64,000 nt of DNA from Phlebotomus papatasi. Taxonomy: Eukaryota > Arthropoda > Insecta > Diptera > Psychodidae. The notes under the pieces are model-generated. The model had not been told where the DNA came from. It was given only the letters and a program-made list of their open reading frames with translations, and did not search any database. Below are positions 46,424 to 58,490 of the stretch, in pieces. Position numbers and translations under genes: made by a program. The stretch covers positions 41,984,712 through 42,048,711 of the forward strand of contig NC_077224.1 in NCBI RefSeq assembly GCF_024763615.1, written 5' to 3'. Numbering within the stretch: the first letter of the stretch is position 1; each line of letters starts with the position of its first letter.

Positions 46424-48380
46424 GTTTTGATGGCTAATTTTGGAGCAATATTATTGGGTATGTCGTGGTCAATTCATCAACTTTATTTGTATATAATAAT
46501 TGTAAAGCAGTTTGTTAATTGATTGAAAATTTATGAACTACATTGTGGGGAGATTGTTTATTTCACACAAGAAACATAATTAAATTTTATGTTGGTGCAT
46601 ACATTTTTGTTTATATCGATGAAAAGAGTCACTGACATATTTAATCTATTTAATATTCTGGGGTGAAAATTTCGAATAGTAATATAGTGAGTGGTTATTA
46701 TGCTGTAAAGTATATTTTATGGCTTTGTGGAATTTTCGTGTGAAAATGTTTTGCAACTGTCGTTATCGTTGTTCCTTGACCATGTAATTTATTCATAATC
46801 ATATTTCTTGTGTGCATACAGATGCGTAGAAAGATGGGTTAACATGAAAATTTACATAAAATTGCATTTTAAAGAGACATGTTAAATATTTGGGAAACTC
46901 TTGCACTATCCACACATCACAAATATGCTTTTTGGTATAGTTTTCGCTGATGTAGATTGTGGTGATTGCCTTGTAAACGTATTTATGATTAATAGACTTC
47001 CAGTATTAACCCACACCATTTCCTGGTACACCATAAACATCCAAAGCTAATTCAATACAATATGCGAATTGGGCGTGAAAAGTGACAAATTAGTGGAATA
47101 TAATTTTAATACGCGAGAACCGCATTGAAAGCAAAATGGAAAACAGTGAATAATGGCGGGAAAATATAGGGATGTGGAATGGAAGTTATTTTCATGGAAA
47201 AAATTCACACGCACGTGTTTGATATTGTATACACTTTTTATCCACTTGTACGGAGGGAGGGGGTTAAAGTCACGTGGGAGATTCTGTGGGGGTTAAACTG
47301 AAAATGTGCCAACAAACATTTGGTCGTGGTGAAAAAAAAATTGTACATATTACATAAGAGAGATTTTAAATGATCCAATAAATCATGAATGAGCCTCAAT
47401 ATTAAACCCCCAGCCACAGTGACTTTTCCTCAACACCCATTTATCCCGTACCATTTCCCAATGAAATTTCATCCTTTTGGTTCAAGAAGCGACATTTATT
47501 AAATTTTCCCAGAAACATTTTCTTTTCCCTCAATCGATGTAATTATTGCATCTTTGCAGAATTTTTGTCGTTCTATATATATTTTTTTCTCTGCTTGCAC
47601 AACACAGACAAATTAAATGAAAATTTTACCGCAGTTGGGTGATCTAACAAGACGTTCATCTATGGCTTATGGTTTTTGGTTTAGCAAAAAATACCTCAGC
47701 CAAGCATAGAATCTTTTCAGGATAGCCGCAAATTGTCAAACATTTTTTCCATTAAATTAAACATTTTTGATACAGAGACTTTTTAGGAGTAATCCAAAAA
47801 ATCCTTGAGTGTGTTTTAAATTATTTCCCATTGAAAAAAGAAAGAAGTTGCAATTAAGCTGAAGCAGAGTTATTTGCCTGTTCTCTTAGAAATTATTTAC
47901 TATTTATATCACAAAATAGTAGGGGAGACTGGGGCAGGTAAACATGGGGTAGCACAAAATACTGATATTTATGTCTACCCAGGCCTGAGCTAAAAGAAAA
48001 GCCGAAGTGAATTTGATGGTGCCTGTTCTCATTCTTCGAAATGCCGCGAAAATTCACGTAGAGAAAATGAGAGGTTTTTCAATGTGAAAATTGTTTAATT
48101 CCTTAGAATTAAGTCATTTTCACAAGAAAATCCTTTTAATAATTTAATTTAGTTGAATACAGTTATTTGGGTTAATTGTGAATAATTGTCGATATTACAA
48201 CAATAACATTGGAATGAAATTTTGAGCTGAAAGACTCACATTCTTTTGAACTGTCCCAAAATTCAGGATAGGTTTAAGAAAAACCCTTTTGTACAACACT
48301 ATTTTGGTTAATAAGGAATGTAAAAGTACATATTACAAGAAGGGACACGACCCGCTAATAAGGATAAAATAGAGAAGAAA
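46424..48380. other. Intronic, one MITE end only
   Basis: Part of Sur intron 3. Apart from a single-ended GGGGAGACTGGGGCAGGTA terminus at 47922, nothing is recognised. Confidence 0.45.
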
Positions 48381-50205
48381 AGGGACAGATAATCCTAACC
48401 GGCTTATGTAGGTGAGATTCTTAACGTGAGCTAACTCGGAGTGCATGCAAATTCGATTTGAAGCTGAAGTTGGGAGACGCCATTCAGTTATCTTGAATAA
48501 AATTCGTGAAATTATACAAATTTTGTATTTAAACCAAAATATCAAGGATTTGGATGAACTGGCAGAAAAGTGATATATGGGTGAAATGTAGACCAGAATG
48601 TTCTCTATAATTTTCCCATAGAACATGATCTCATCGATTACTCAGAAGCCAAGAAAAGCGAGGTTTTTTCTTTCTTAACTCGTTTTTTCATCCAGAGTGC
48701 CCCAAGTAGTCATTTGTTGAACTTCAACTATTTCAAAGAATTGTTGTATTTTGCGGGACTTTCCATTTAAACCCCTATTTTAAGTGTCTTGGTGGAGTAG
48801 AGGCAGTCAAATTGGCATCTAAGTGATTTCAAAGCGTTATTATGGGAAAAATCAATTTTTTCACACTTAAACGGCAAAATTGGAGTGATAGCGTAGTCTG
48901 AGCGGAAAATGATGTATGGACGAAATGTAGAGACAAATGTGTTCTACAATTGTGTCGAAGTAATCATCAAAATCGGTTTAGCGACAGTCGAGATAATTGA
49001 GGTTATGTGATATTGAAATTGGTTTTTCGACTGTGGCGCCCCTGGTGTTGGTCCCACGAAGTTCAAATATTCTAGAAAGTTGTAGCATTTGGTGAGACCT
49101 TTCGTCTAAGCCCTCACTCATCAAAATCGGTCACATAGAACCGGAGATATGATTTTTTGAATTTTGTGAACTTTGACCCCTCATATCTCCGGTTCTGTTT
49201 TAACCACAGCGCGCATATGCACCATTTTGGAAACGTCCTAGACTGGACTACAACGTACTAAAATTTCATTAACTTGCACAATGCCGTTTTTGAGAAAAGT
49301 GACTTTGAATTTCGATGAATTTTGACGCTATCACAGCGCCACCTGTGGAGACTTTTTGAACTTCCATCTGAAAGTGCTCATCGAGACGAAACCAAAAAGG
49401 TAAAATTTAGGTCGCTATGTTAATTAGAACCGGAGATAGAGGCCGGTCAATGTTCGAACTTTGACCCCTTATAGCTCGGGTCAGGGGTTATAGATCGACT
49501 TAAGGTTTTTTTTTGTTTGATAGGTATAATCAACGGCTACAACATACTAAATTTTCAGCCCGATGCACAATGGAATTTTTGAGTTATTTAACTTTTAAGA
49601 TTTAAAAATTTTCTTTTTAAAAAAAAGCGCCCCTAGCGGTGGTTTTATGAACTTGCGATGTTAGAAAGGGAAGTGGCATTTCATGAGAGCTTTCCAAAAA
49701 GGCCTCACTTTTTAAATTCTGACAATTAGAACCGGAGTTATGGCCATTTTAAGAAATTTTTTTTGGACCCTTATAGCTCGGGTCAGGGGGGTCGGGGGAC
49801 CTTAAGTTTGGTATTGATGGAAAGCTCTAAGGCCCAGCTATAACATACTAAAATTTGAGTCCGCTGAATGCCATAGGGGCGGAGCTATTGAGAAAACAAA
49901 AAAAGGGGGTCTTCAAAATGGCGGAAGGAGGGGTGGGGGGTGGGGGGTCTATGCACCAAGTTGCAATTTTCACCCGATATATAACCTTTGCCGAAAACCG
50001 CAAGTCGATATCTTTTTTAGTTTAGGAGCTATTAAGCTCCAAAGAGCGGCCGGCCGGCCGGCCGGCCGGCCGGGAACGTAACTTAGCCACATATATATTC
50101 GGAATCAGGAAGTGGCGAAACACATTTTGGCCAAATTTGAGGTCGATCGGACGACATGAAATTTTGTTAGGATTGTAGGTGAGATTGTTAAGAATCTCAC
50201 CTAAT
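48381..50205 (+). mobile_element. 1.8-kb element, copy 1 (modular, GGTGAGATTCTTAA ends)
   Basis: The left end is GGGACAGATAATCCTAACCG then GTAGGTGAGATTCTTAAC; the right end is GTTAAGAATCTCACCTA. Length is 1825 bp. The interior repeats a ~295-bp module (starts near 49032, 49332, 49625: GCGCC/GCGCCCCT, then GAACTT, AGAACCGGAGATA, TTTGACCCCTTATAGCTCGG, ATAACATACTAAAATTT). No protein is coded. The second copy is at 58955-62042 in opposite orientation. Confidence 0.8.
50046..50073. repeat. (GGCC)n microsatellite
   Basis: Seven uninterrupted GGCC units inside the 1.8-kb element, in a window that is otherwise strongly AT-rich. Copy 2 has a mutated version (GGCGGGCCGGCCGTCCGGCC) at 59094-59115. Confidence 0.9.
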
Positions 50206-53172
50206 ATTTTGTCGCATTTCAGAGATTTTTTGCAACCGCAGCGCCGCCAGACGTTTGTCAAGTTTGTCATTGTGCGCGATTTAAGAACTTTCCATTTGAA
50301 GTGATATTTGGATTTAATTTCTTTGTATTTCTGCAAGATTCAAGTAAAAGGATGTGTAGTGAACAGCTATTCGTCTTCCGACAAAGATAACAAGAAGACA
50401 ATATCTTTCCACGAGTTTTTATGTCTGTTATGTCTTTTTGGCGCAAAAATATTTATCATGGCACCGTGAATGAGCGAGATTGGTTTACCAGGTATGGCTA
50501 TCTGTAATTTCCATTAAAATTATCAACACAAAATTTCCGATATTACACGACTTTTAACGAGCACAGGTTTGGTCTACACTACTTGAACTTATGTCAACCA
50601 TTTCGGTAGTGAACAAGGGTCCCTTCAGTATCTATGAATTCATATCGGTATCCTTCTCTAAACTCCAATATCTAGTTAAAAAAAATACAATATTTACGAC
50701 TACCCCAATTTCCCTAAACTTATGAATGGATCTTTTCATAATGAATGAAATAGGACAAAATATAGCACTTTTATGCTAAATGGAATTTCACGTTTAATTA
50801 ATATTCAATGTCTCTACAAGTTCTTTTTATTGATAATGAAATACTATTTTCCATTTTATTTGCCAACAAAATTTTAGAGCTGTACAAAATTGAGAAAAAC
50901 AAATTGAGATAATAAGAATATTCAACAGGGAAAAGCAGGGATATTAGAAGCATTTGTTGAAGTTTGACTTTAGAATATAAAATTTCATTTTATTTCATGT
51001 TTTCTAGATCTGTAGATTTTTTCTTTACTACCTTCCGAAAAAAGTTAAACGATATAGGAGTTTGTTTTAGTTTACGGTATTTTCTAAGGTATTGACTTAG
51101 TTTGTTACTGTTCTTTCCCTTATCTCTTACAGGCCTGATGCAATTTGGATTATTTTTCAAACTATTTATATCAAACATAGAGTGAATATATAATCTTTTA
51201 ATAAAAAAATTCAACTAGATTCTAAAATTATTTTTATTCAAAAATTTTACAACCTTCTCTGAAATTTCTTTGAGACACAGGGCTAATAGATCGCTAACAA
51301 GGATTTGAAGACAATGGACAATGGTTTGGAGGAGTTCATGTACTTTTCTCTGGTATTCAAATATCAAGGACCTATGAAAAATATTCAAAATGGTTTTACT
51401 ACGATAATAATTATATATAAACATGAGTTATGCCGGTAGTTATTTAATAATATCCTGCTAAGTATTGTTAATATTTATCTTGACAAATTACTCATCACCT
51501 CAAACTAAGGATCCATTTTGCAGTCTGGTAGAATTCAATGGCAATATCTCTCCATTTAATCTATTCATCATGCTTTTCTCGTCTGGGTGAGGCCATCCTG
51601 TCTTATTACCATTCCTATCAAGTAGTAGTAGTACCAGTCCTAGAAAATTTGTAAAGTGGCACATTATTGTGAATATTAGCCTTTCTGTGGGGCAGATTGA
51701 TACAAAAATGGGGCAATTTGGTACATTTGATTAATCATTTAGAATTTTAGATTTTGGTTTGAGTACTTTTTACTTAAATTATTCTGTTTTGTGCCTGTTC
51801 TACCCTTTATAAACTTTATAAGCGAGGAAATTTTTCTTACTAAAAACCGATTTTGAAACATTTATTGAAAAAGCACATTACTCGTTATGATACAGAAAAG
51901 TAATTTACTGTTGTTGAGAATTAAATTTCCTGTAGGGGAAAGTGGGGCTACTTTGAGCTGTGAGGCTACATTGATGTATCATTTTCTTTGCCTATGACGC
52001 TGGTCTTTGTAGGGAGTTAGTAATGAATTGAATATTTTCAGTGTGTACTGTATAGCGATGATAATGAAATATGCTGAATAGAATTTATTACAATTATTTT
52101 ATTTTAGATCTACAATTGTTTTGTTTATCCAAATTGCATCATGTTAAAACCCGGTTTTCGACATATGTACATTACGGGGTAAAATTGTATAAATGTTTCA
52201 AAGTTCTCTATAAAAAATTTTAATATTTCGTCTTAATTTTTTCTTATAGAGCAATAATGGAAGAGTACTACGGCTCGGAATATTAAGAGGCATGATATTT
52301 ATTTGAAAAACTAAGCCGCAAAAGAATATAGTTGACATTTTTATGTATGCTAATTTGTATCTTAATTAACCATTTAACTATAGTTGTTCATTTTAATTTT
52401 TATTTTTTAAAATATATTAATAAAAATAGGTAGGTGTAATTCCCTACTTGCGCTCTGTATCTCGCATCGACACGAATTTAACAAGGTAATTAAATGGAAA
52501 ATTGATTTTATAAATTAAATTTGAACTAATGCAGAGCATTCATGTGAGAGTTAAATGGTAAAAAACAGCTAATAATTTTTAGAAATTCAATTTTTTTGGA
52601 GCATCTATGGTAGATTTTTTTTCTGTTATCAAGATATCGGTTTTTGAAATTTTTGATTAGTATCATTTTGGCCCAGGTTTTCTTGCTACATAAGATAATT
52701 TGTGAAAAGGTTTTTATATATATTAATCAAAATTAACAGGCTCGCCATTTTCATTAAATTTGTGTAGCGTCTTATTATTACCTTGGATTGCTTAATATAG
52801 TATGATTCCATTTAGTTCAATAACCAAGGAGAAAATTACAGCATCTCAAACAACCCCTGGCTCAAACATCCCGTTCTTTTCTATGTCTTACATTCTCTTG
52901 TATTTCGTTATTCATCTAACAGAAAGCAAGAGATAATCGTACTGAAATTTTTAATATATACGTGTATAAAGTATTTCCTAAAATTAAAACTCTCTGCACG
53001 TGCTTCCCAAAGGATCCTCTGGTCCAAAGTGAAACTTTTAATCATCTGATTAGACCTTAACTTTGTTAAAAACTATTTGACAGTTATCACAAATATGAAT
53101 CCGATAAATATAGATTTTTTCGGACGATTGATCGTTTTCCCTTATTGTTTTCAGAGAGAATGGTAAGACATA
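50206..53172. other. Intronic, one MITE end only
   Basis: Part of Sur intron 3. It has a GGGGAAAGTGGGGCTACTTTG terminus at 51934 without a partner, and a TTTGGGGCA-type fragment near 51690. Nothing else is recognised. Confidence 0.45.
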
Positions 53173-53347
53173 GGGGAAAGTGGGGCACCTTCTAAATTGG
53201 TATTTTTCATCTATTTTTAAATAAAATTGAGCCTCAATCTGTTTGTGCAGCTAAATTATATAACGATAAGGCTCAATTTTATTTGCAAATAGGGGAAAAA
53301 TCCCAATTTCAAAGGTGCCGCACTTTCAAAGGTGCCCCACTTCCCTC
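53173..53347. mobile_element. MITE, GGGGAAAGTGGGGCA family, complete
   Basis: TA-flanked, GGGGAAAGTGGGGCACCTTC ... AAAGGTGCCCCACTTCCCT. The inner arms (AATAAAATTGAGCCTCAATC / GATAAGGCTCAATTTTATTT) pair and match the 45584-45800 element. Confidence 0.8.
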
Positions 53348-55029
53348 TATCAAAATAAAGTTTTCGATGAACGTTAAATATTGAGGAGTGGCGACAAACT
53401 CGTGAATTTAGATTGATCATTCACTATATTATCCTTTTTATGTCCTAAATTTTTTCTTAATAACTAAGGCCTTCGAGATTTTGTTTTTGTAACAAAATTT
53501 AACCTAATAGGTTTTGTCTGACTAAACTACAGGGCTAAAATGAAAATTGATACATTTTACATTTACATTAAAGCATTTAGAAAGTTTTATTATAATTGAA
53601 GCTGCAACTGGTTGGTGTTGAGTGTTTTCTAACACAATAACTTCCTTAAATTATTTCAAGCAGTACGGGAAAGGAACGTCTAAGTTGCAAAACTAATTTT
53701 AATAATAACGCATAACTTCAAATATCCAGGCTTTTAAGGGATAACATAGATTATGAAGACTAAAAACGAGAAAATTTTCTATGAGTATAATTTTTTCAGC
53801 ATAAAAAATATTAATGTCAAGCTCTTGTATAAAAAAATAACATGTAAAGTATAGGGGAGACTGGGGCAAAATTTGTCAAAACGAAAATTTTAATATTCAC
53901 TATTTTCTAAAATAAAAGAGACTGAGGCTTGATTTTTTTATTATAGATAGCCTTCATGAACCTTCTTAAACTTACAAAGTTTCAAGGAATTCGAGGAAGG
54001 ATTATATAAAATAAAAAATAATAAAATTTTGAGCCCTATTTTTGGAATATTTGGCTTACACAAAATATAAATACTGATTAGTTCAATTTAAGCACATTTC
54101 TCAAAAAAATTATCTTCAACAAAGTTGAAGAGGAATAAATTTCCTATAAAATATGTCTATTTGATAAGATCAAAGAGTGATCTTATCTAATAGAAAGTAA
54201 GTTTTATTAAAAAAGGTCTCCTCTAAAATATAGTTTAAAATTTTCTACTATTAATGTTCGTTAAAGCTTGAATATTTTTTTTCAATTGAAAAAAAAAGAG
54301 AAGAAAAATTACGAAAAATATGTTGTTTCTTAGTGTTTGTAACCTACATAACCCCTTATGAAATCAATTTAAAGGAGTTATATGGCGCAATTGTAAATGA
54401 CATTAAGTCCTATACATATATTTATGTCAGTGTACTAAAAAACTCTGATGTATAATGTTAATAAACAATTCCAGATAATTTATTGTATTTATTTACCCTT
54501 TTGATTAAAAAAAAATTGCAATATGCTTTTCAATGCTGAATTTTCCCAATAGTATGGCAGAAAACATCCTTCTATACTTTTTGAACCATAATAATATATG
54601 GTACAATTATCAATATTTTCAATATATATATTTTTTAATAATAAAAATAAAGCACAAAAATAAAATGAAATCAAATACTCGATAGGTATATCAGATATGA
54701 ATTAATTCTTTTGAAATCATTAACATTTAACAAATTGTTCGTGATTGCATGATTCACACGGTTTTCCGGAGCGATTTTTCAAGTTTTCCGTGCTGGAGTA
54801 GAAAGAGTAATATTTCATCCCATTCCCTGCAACAATTTCTACGAAATAGGGTGCCTCTGGATGACAAATTCAGTTTTTTTTTTTTGATAAATTGAGGAAG
54901 TGCGGTTGAAGAATACAATTGCTATTAATGTGCCTTCAATGCTGTGGTCTTCCTTCTTCCTTTCCATTTCAGTAAACATAGTGTTAAATAGTATATATCT
55001 CTGATAATGTGTCTTTTGGTGGTCCTCAG
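53348..55029. other. End of Sur intron 3, one MITE end only
   Basis: A GGGGAGACTGGGGCAAAATT terminus at 53854 lacks a partner. A second possible acceptor (TTTCCATTTCAG at 54972) is followed at once by in-frame stops, so the acceptor at 55029 is preferred. Confidence 0.5.
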
Positions 55030-55842
55030 AGTCAAAGTGGCCACAACCGCACAATAAACTGGAGCGAGTGCATTGGGTACAAGCACCCACAATTGACTTT
55101 CCTGTCGAGAGTCTCTTTCTGGTGGCTGACACCGCTCCTGTGGCGTGGCTGGTGGAAGCCACTGGAGTTGGAGGATCTGGGAAATTTGAGCGAGGAAGAT
55201 ACTTGTCGCTATCACTATGACAAATTCCTCATCAACTGTCGCACTACACCGTCTAAGTCCTTGTGGCGAGCATACATGAAGACATACTGGCGAGAGACGG
55301 TCTTTGGTGGTATTCTCAGATTGTTCAGCGATGCCACTACCCTCATAGGGCCACTTGGAATATCTCTCGTGGTGGACTTTGTGGCAGAGGGACAGAGGAG
55401 AAGTGCAGGGATGAATGGTGCTGCAGCTAATGCTTCAATTGCTGATCCAGGCACTGACATGAATGATGGAATTCACTTTGTCACATGGCGTGACTTGATG
55501 ACGAACGGCTGGTTCGTTGCTGTGTTGATTCTCTTGGCAGCACTGGCTCAAGGCTCCCTGTCTCAATCATCCACCCACATCATCAACATGGTGGGAATTC
55601 ACCTCAAAGCTGCTATACAGGGTGTCATATATCGCAAAACTCTCTCACTCAGTCCAGCATGCTTTCGTCATGGCCAAACTACCGCAGTATCTGAACATAC
55701 TGAAGAGCATCCAGCAGACAAGGGTGAGGAGATGCACAGCGAAACCGATGCTGGATCCATTACCAATCTGATGACGGAGGATGCGGAAAACATCATGTCG
55801 TTCTTCTGGATCATTCACTATGTGTGGTCGATACCGCTGAAG
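55030..55842 (+). CDS. Sur: Sur exon 4: L0 linker and first part of TMD1
   Basis: Residues 179-449, 271 codons, phase 0 at both ends (acceptor GGTCCTCAG, donor CTGAAG before GTAGGT). It begins SQSGHNRTINWSECIGYKHP, then FLSRVSFWWLTPLLWRGW, matching the L0/lasso region of SUR and other ABCC proteins (vertebrate FVNLLSKGTYWWMNAF). Next come PLELEDLGNLSEED, the elbow helix region SKSLWRAYMKTYWRETVFGG, a membrane helix around IGPLGISLVVDFV, an insect-specific Ala/Gly/Asp-rich loop (about 305-330), then FVAVLILLAALAQGSLSQSS, IHLKAAIQGVIYRKTLSLSP and DAENIMSFFWIIHYVWSIPL, all with counterparts in SUR1. A hydrophilic His/Glu/Thr-rich insertion (about 401-425) has no SUR1 equivalent. Inverted 1.8-kb elements lie on both sides. 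Confidence 0.95.
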
Positions 55843-57260
55843 GTAGGTAACACAACAATTGTATGCATGTCTTTCTACTTTGCCATCCAATTTCGCGAAT
55901 GATGTTTCTGGGTCAAGCTTACTCATGCTTTGACAATGAATAATGCTTTATTGAACATGTGATGTGTTTAATAATCCCTGTACTAACTGTAAAATAATAA
56001 ATTGCTCAAAGAAAATAAAGGTAACAAAATAATGTCTAACAGGAAATTATAAATTGTGCATAAATAGTTTTCATAATAAAAATAAGAATTTAGTACAACA
56101 TCCTATGAAGAAACTAGGATTATTCCTAAACATAATTTCTAGTTATAAATTATTATTTTTATTCACACATGGATAGGATGAGATTAAGTGCAAAAGTAAA
56201 GAACACTTTCCAACCCAAGAAGCATTTTTTTTCTCAATATAGTCTTGTAGAATTTCCCAAGTAAGGCATTATAGAACCAAAAATCTTGTTATTTGCTTAT
56301 AACGCTCTTGGTTCCATCACTGAGATTACTGTAAGTAAAGTGGCGCACTCTTAAGGATCTTGAGAGCTTCTATAGGTATTTCAACGGAAAATTCTCACTT
56401 TAAGTCTTTTAAAAGTGCACTTAAAGACTTGTTTATTACTTAGTTCTATAAGGCAGCTATTTTGCTTCTTGGAAAGTCAGAAAAATTTTTGGTAACTTAA
56501 TTGTGACTCAACCTTAGGACATCTGTATCATTTGACTTTTAGTGCTTCAATATTTTATAATTTAATTTATTACGTGTGATACTTTCACCGTGCTAGACCT
56601 ACATAATATTTCGATTTAGATTGTTTACCGAAGTGCCAGGTAATAATATTTATTTCAGTTGTTTTTACAAGTTTTTCCAGTAGTACTGACCAGTGAAAAG
56701 TTTTTCCCAATCAATTTTTTTTGGCTATGTCCAGAGCTTTGGGTCACAATTTGTCCCTTCAGTTGTCGATTGAATATATTCTCTGAAATTTTCTGAGAGA
56801 TCGTTTAAGATTCGAAAGCTTTATGCAAAGTGGCGAGACCAGGAAAAAAACCTGTGAAAATAATATATTGCACCAGTTCCATCACATAGATTTTATATTT
56901 TTTTTAAGTAAAAATAAGTGCTACCCTAAGAGATCCTTTTTAGTACAAAAATAGTTATTTTCGCTATGTTATAATAAATTTTGATATTAATATAATGAAA
57001 AAAAAGGAAATTCTTACCAACAAATTTTCGAATTGCTAAAAGAAGATTTTTTTTTAAATAAAATCAAAATCAAGTAAAACAAAATTAAGAAATAAAACTA
57101 AAAAAAAAATAAAAATCAAATTTTCTTTTGAAAAGGCATTTGCATATTATTTAAAATGATTTCATATTAAGTTCATTGAACAAATACTTCTTACCAAGAA
57201 GAATTTTTAAATAAATTTACAGTCTTTATTTTCCGCAGTACTAAATTCTTTTGTCTGCCT

Positions 57261-57792
57261 TTAACCCTCTAACGGGTAAGACCGCTTGCAGGCGGTCTTC
57301 ACAAAAATCACATTTACAGCTACAATAAAGGTTTTATTTATTTAAAAGTGCTATAGTGTCCTCGGTAATAGTCTTATAAACATCTCTTGAAAGTTTGAAC
57401 TCATTTTGACTCTTCGTTTTGTTGCTATTCCCAGTTTTGTGTGCCAGGTCAGAGAAAAAGCAACAAAAAATATTTGTGCAAAAAACTCATTTCCAATTTC
57501 CATAAAAATACCGATTTAAAGTTATCTGACTAAAATAAATTTATTTTTTACTGAAAGATATGTCATTCTACTCTCTATATTTTATTTAAAAAAATTGAAA
57601 AAACTAAAAATGTAAATTTTAGAAGCAAAAAGAGTTTCAAAAATTTTTTATATTTTCTCACCTAGCGCCTAAACTAAAAGAGATAATGAAGAATGGATGG
57701 TTTTTTCGACTTTATTGGATTATAATTATCCTAGAAAAAACTTTTTAGAACTTTTTTTTCGCATATTAAAGAAAACACCGTTAGAGGGTTAA
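57261..57792. mobile_element. TTAA-flanked MITE, 532 bp, piggyBac-like
   Basis: TTAACCCTCTAACGG at the left and CCGTTAGAGGGTTAA at the right, a perfect 15-bp terminal match including TTAA. Just inside the left end lies a strong hairpin, AAGACCGC-TTGCA-GGCGGTCTT. No transposase. Confidence 0.85.
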
Positions 57793-57834
57793 AATATCGC
57801 AACAAGTAATGGAAACAAACAATTTATGAGGGGT

Positions 57835-58490
57835 AGCGTGGAAGGTGAAGGTGGACGTGGTTAAGTCAGAGGTAATGGTAATCTCCCGCCTGTACACTGA
57901 AACGGAGTCCCACTGAAACAGGTGGAGAAGGTTAAGTATCTCGGACTGTTTTTCACAAGTGATAGTAGGATGGACGCAGAACTCTCGTCGGGGATCGACT
58001 AAACTTCTACAGTACTGAGGTAGCTTGGCGGATGCATGGTGAGGAAGGCCGAGCTTAGTCGTTTAACTAAATTATCAATTTTCAAAGCTGTGATAATTCC
58101 TATTTTCACATATGGTCAAGAGATGTGGGTTATGAGTGAAAGTATAACATCGCGAGTACAAGTTGCTGAGATGAGGCACGTCCGGGCGGTTAAGGGAATC
58201 ACTCGTGGAAATCAAGCGAGGAACGTAGCCGCTCATTAGAAGATAAGAGTGGAGCAGTTGCTTCTTCGAGTTGAGAGATCACAACTCCTATGGTATGGGT
58301 ATATTCAGCGCAAGAATAAAGAATCCCCAGAAAAGCTATGCAAGGTATTGATTGTGAGAAGACCTAGACCTCGGGGAATATCTAGGATAACGTGGCTGAA
58401 TCAAATTCAGAATCTTGCTTTGGAGCGCCTTGGGATCGATTCCAAACATCTTCCTGAAGTGGCGGAGGATTGACAAGCTTAGGCTTCTAA
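57835..58490 (+). pseudogene. C-terminal fragment of a non-LTR retrotransposon ORF2
   Basis: A 5'-truncated LINE copy. With frame changes it reads VEKVKYLGLFFTSDSRMDAE near 57930, then RKAELSRLTKLSIFKAVIIP, IFTYGQEMWVMSE, VQVAEMRHVRAVKGITRGN, RVERSQLLWYGYIQRKNKES and ERLGIDSKHLPEVAED at 58430-58470. This follows the conserved tail after the RT domain in RTE/Rex-type elements. A stop (TAG near 58239) and a TGA in the first segment disable it. It is better preserved than the LINE at 22.7-25.1 kb and appears to be a different lineage. Confidence 0.8.

Larger units (their letters stand above)
38656..55029 (+). other. Sur intron 3 (16.4 kb)
   Basis: Donor GTGAGA at 38656, acceptor GGTCCTCAG before 55030. 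Contains the palindrome 39472-39940, the element relic 39955-40285, the 929-bp pair, several GGGGAAGTGGGGCA MITEs, a TA-flanked CAGTAGAG element and one 1.8-kb element. No nested gene is seen. Confidence 0.75.

Noticed and set aside
54973..55029. Acceptor TTTCCATTTCAG at 54972 for Sur exon 4
   Set aside because: The exon 4 frame meets TAA, TAG and TAA directly after it; the acceptor at 55029 gives phase 0 and an open frame.
54839..55926. Minus-strand frames opposite Sur exon 4
   Set aside because: Antisense shadows of a clearly coding plus-strand exon.
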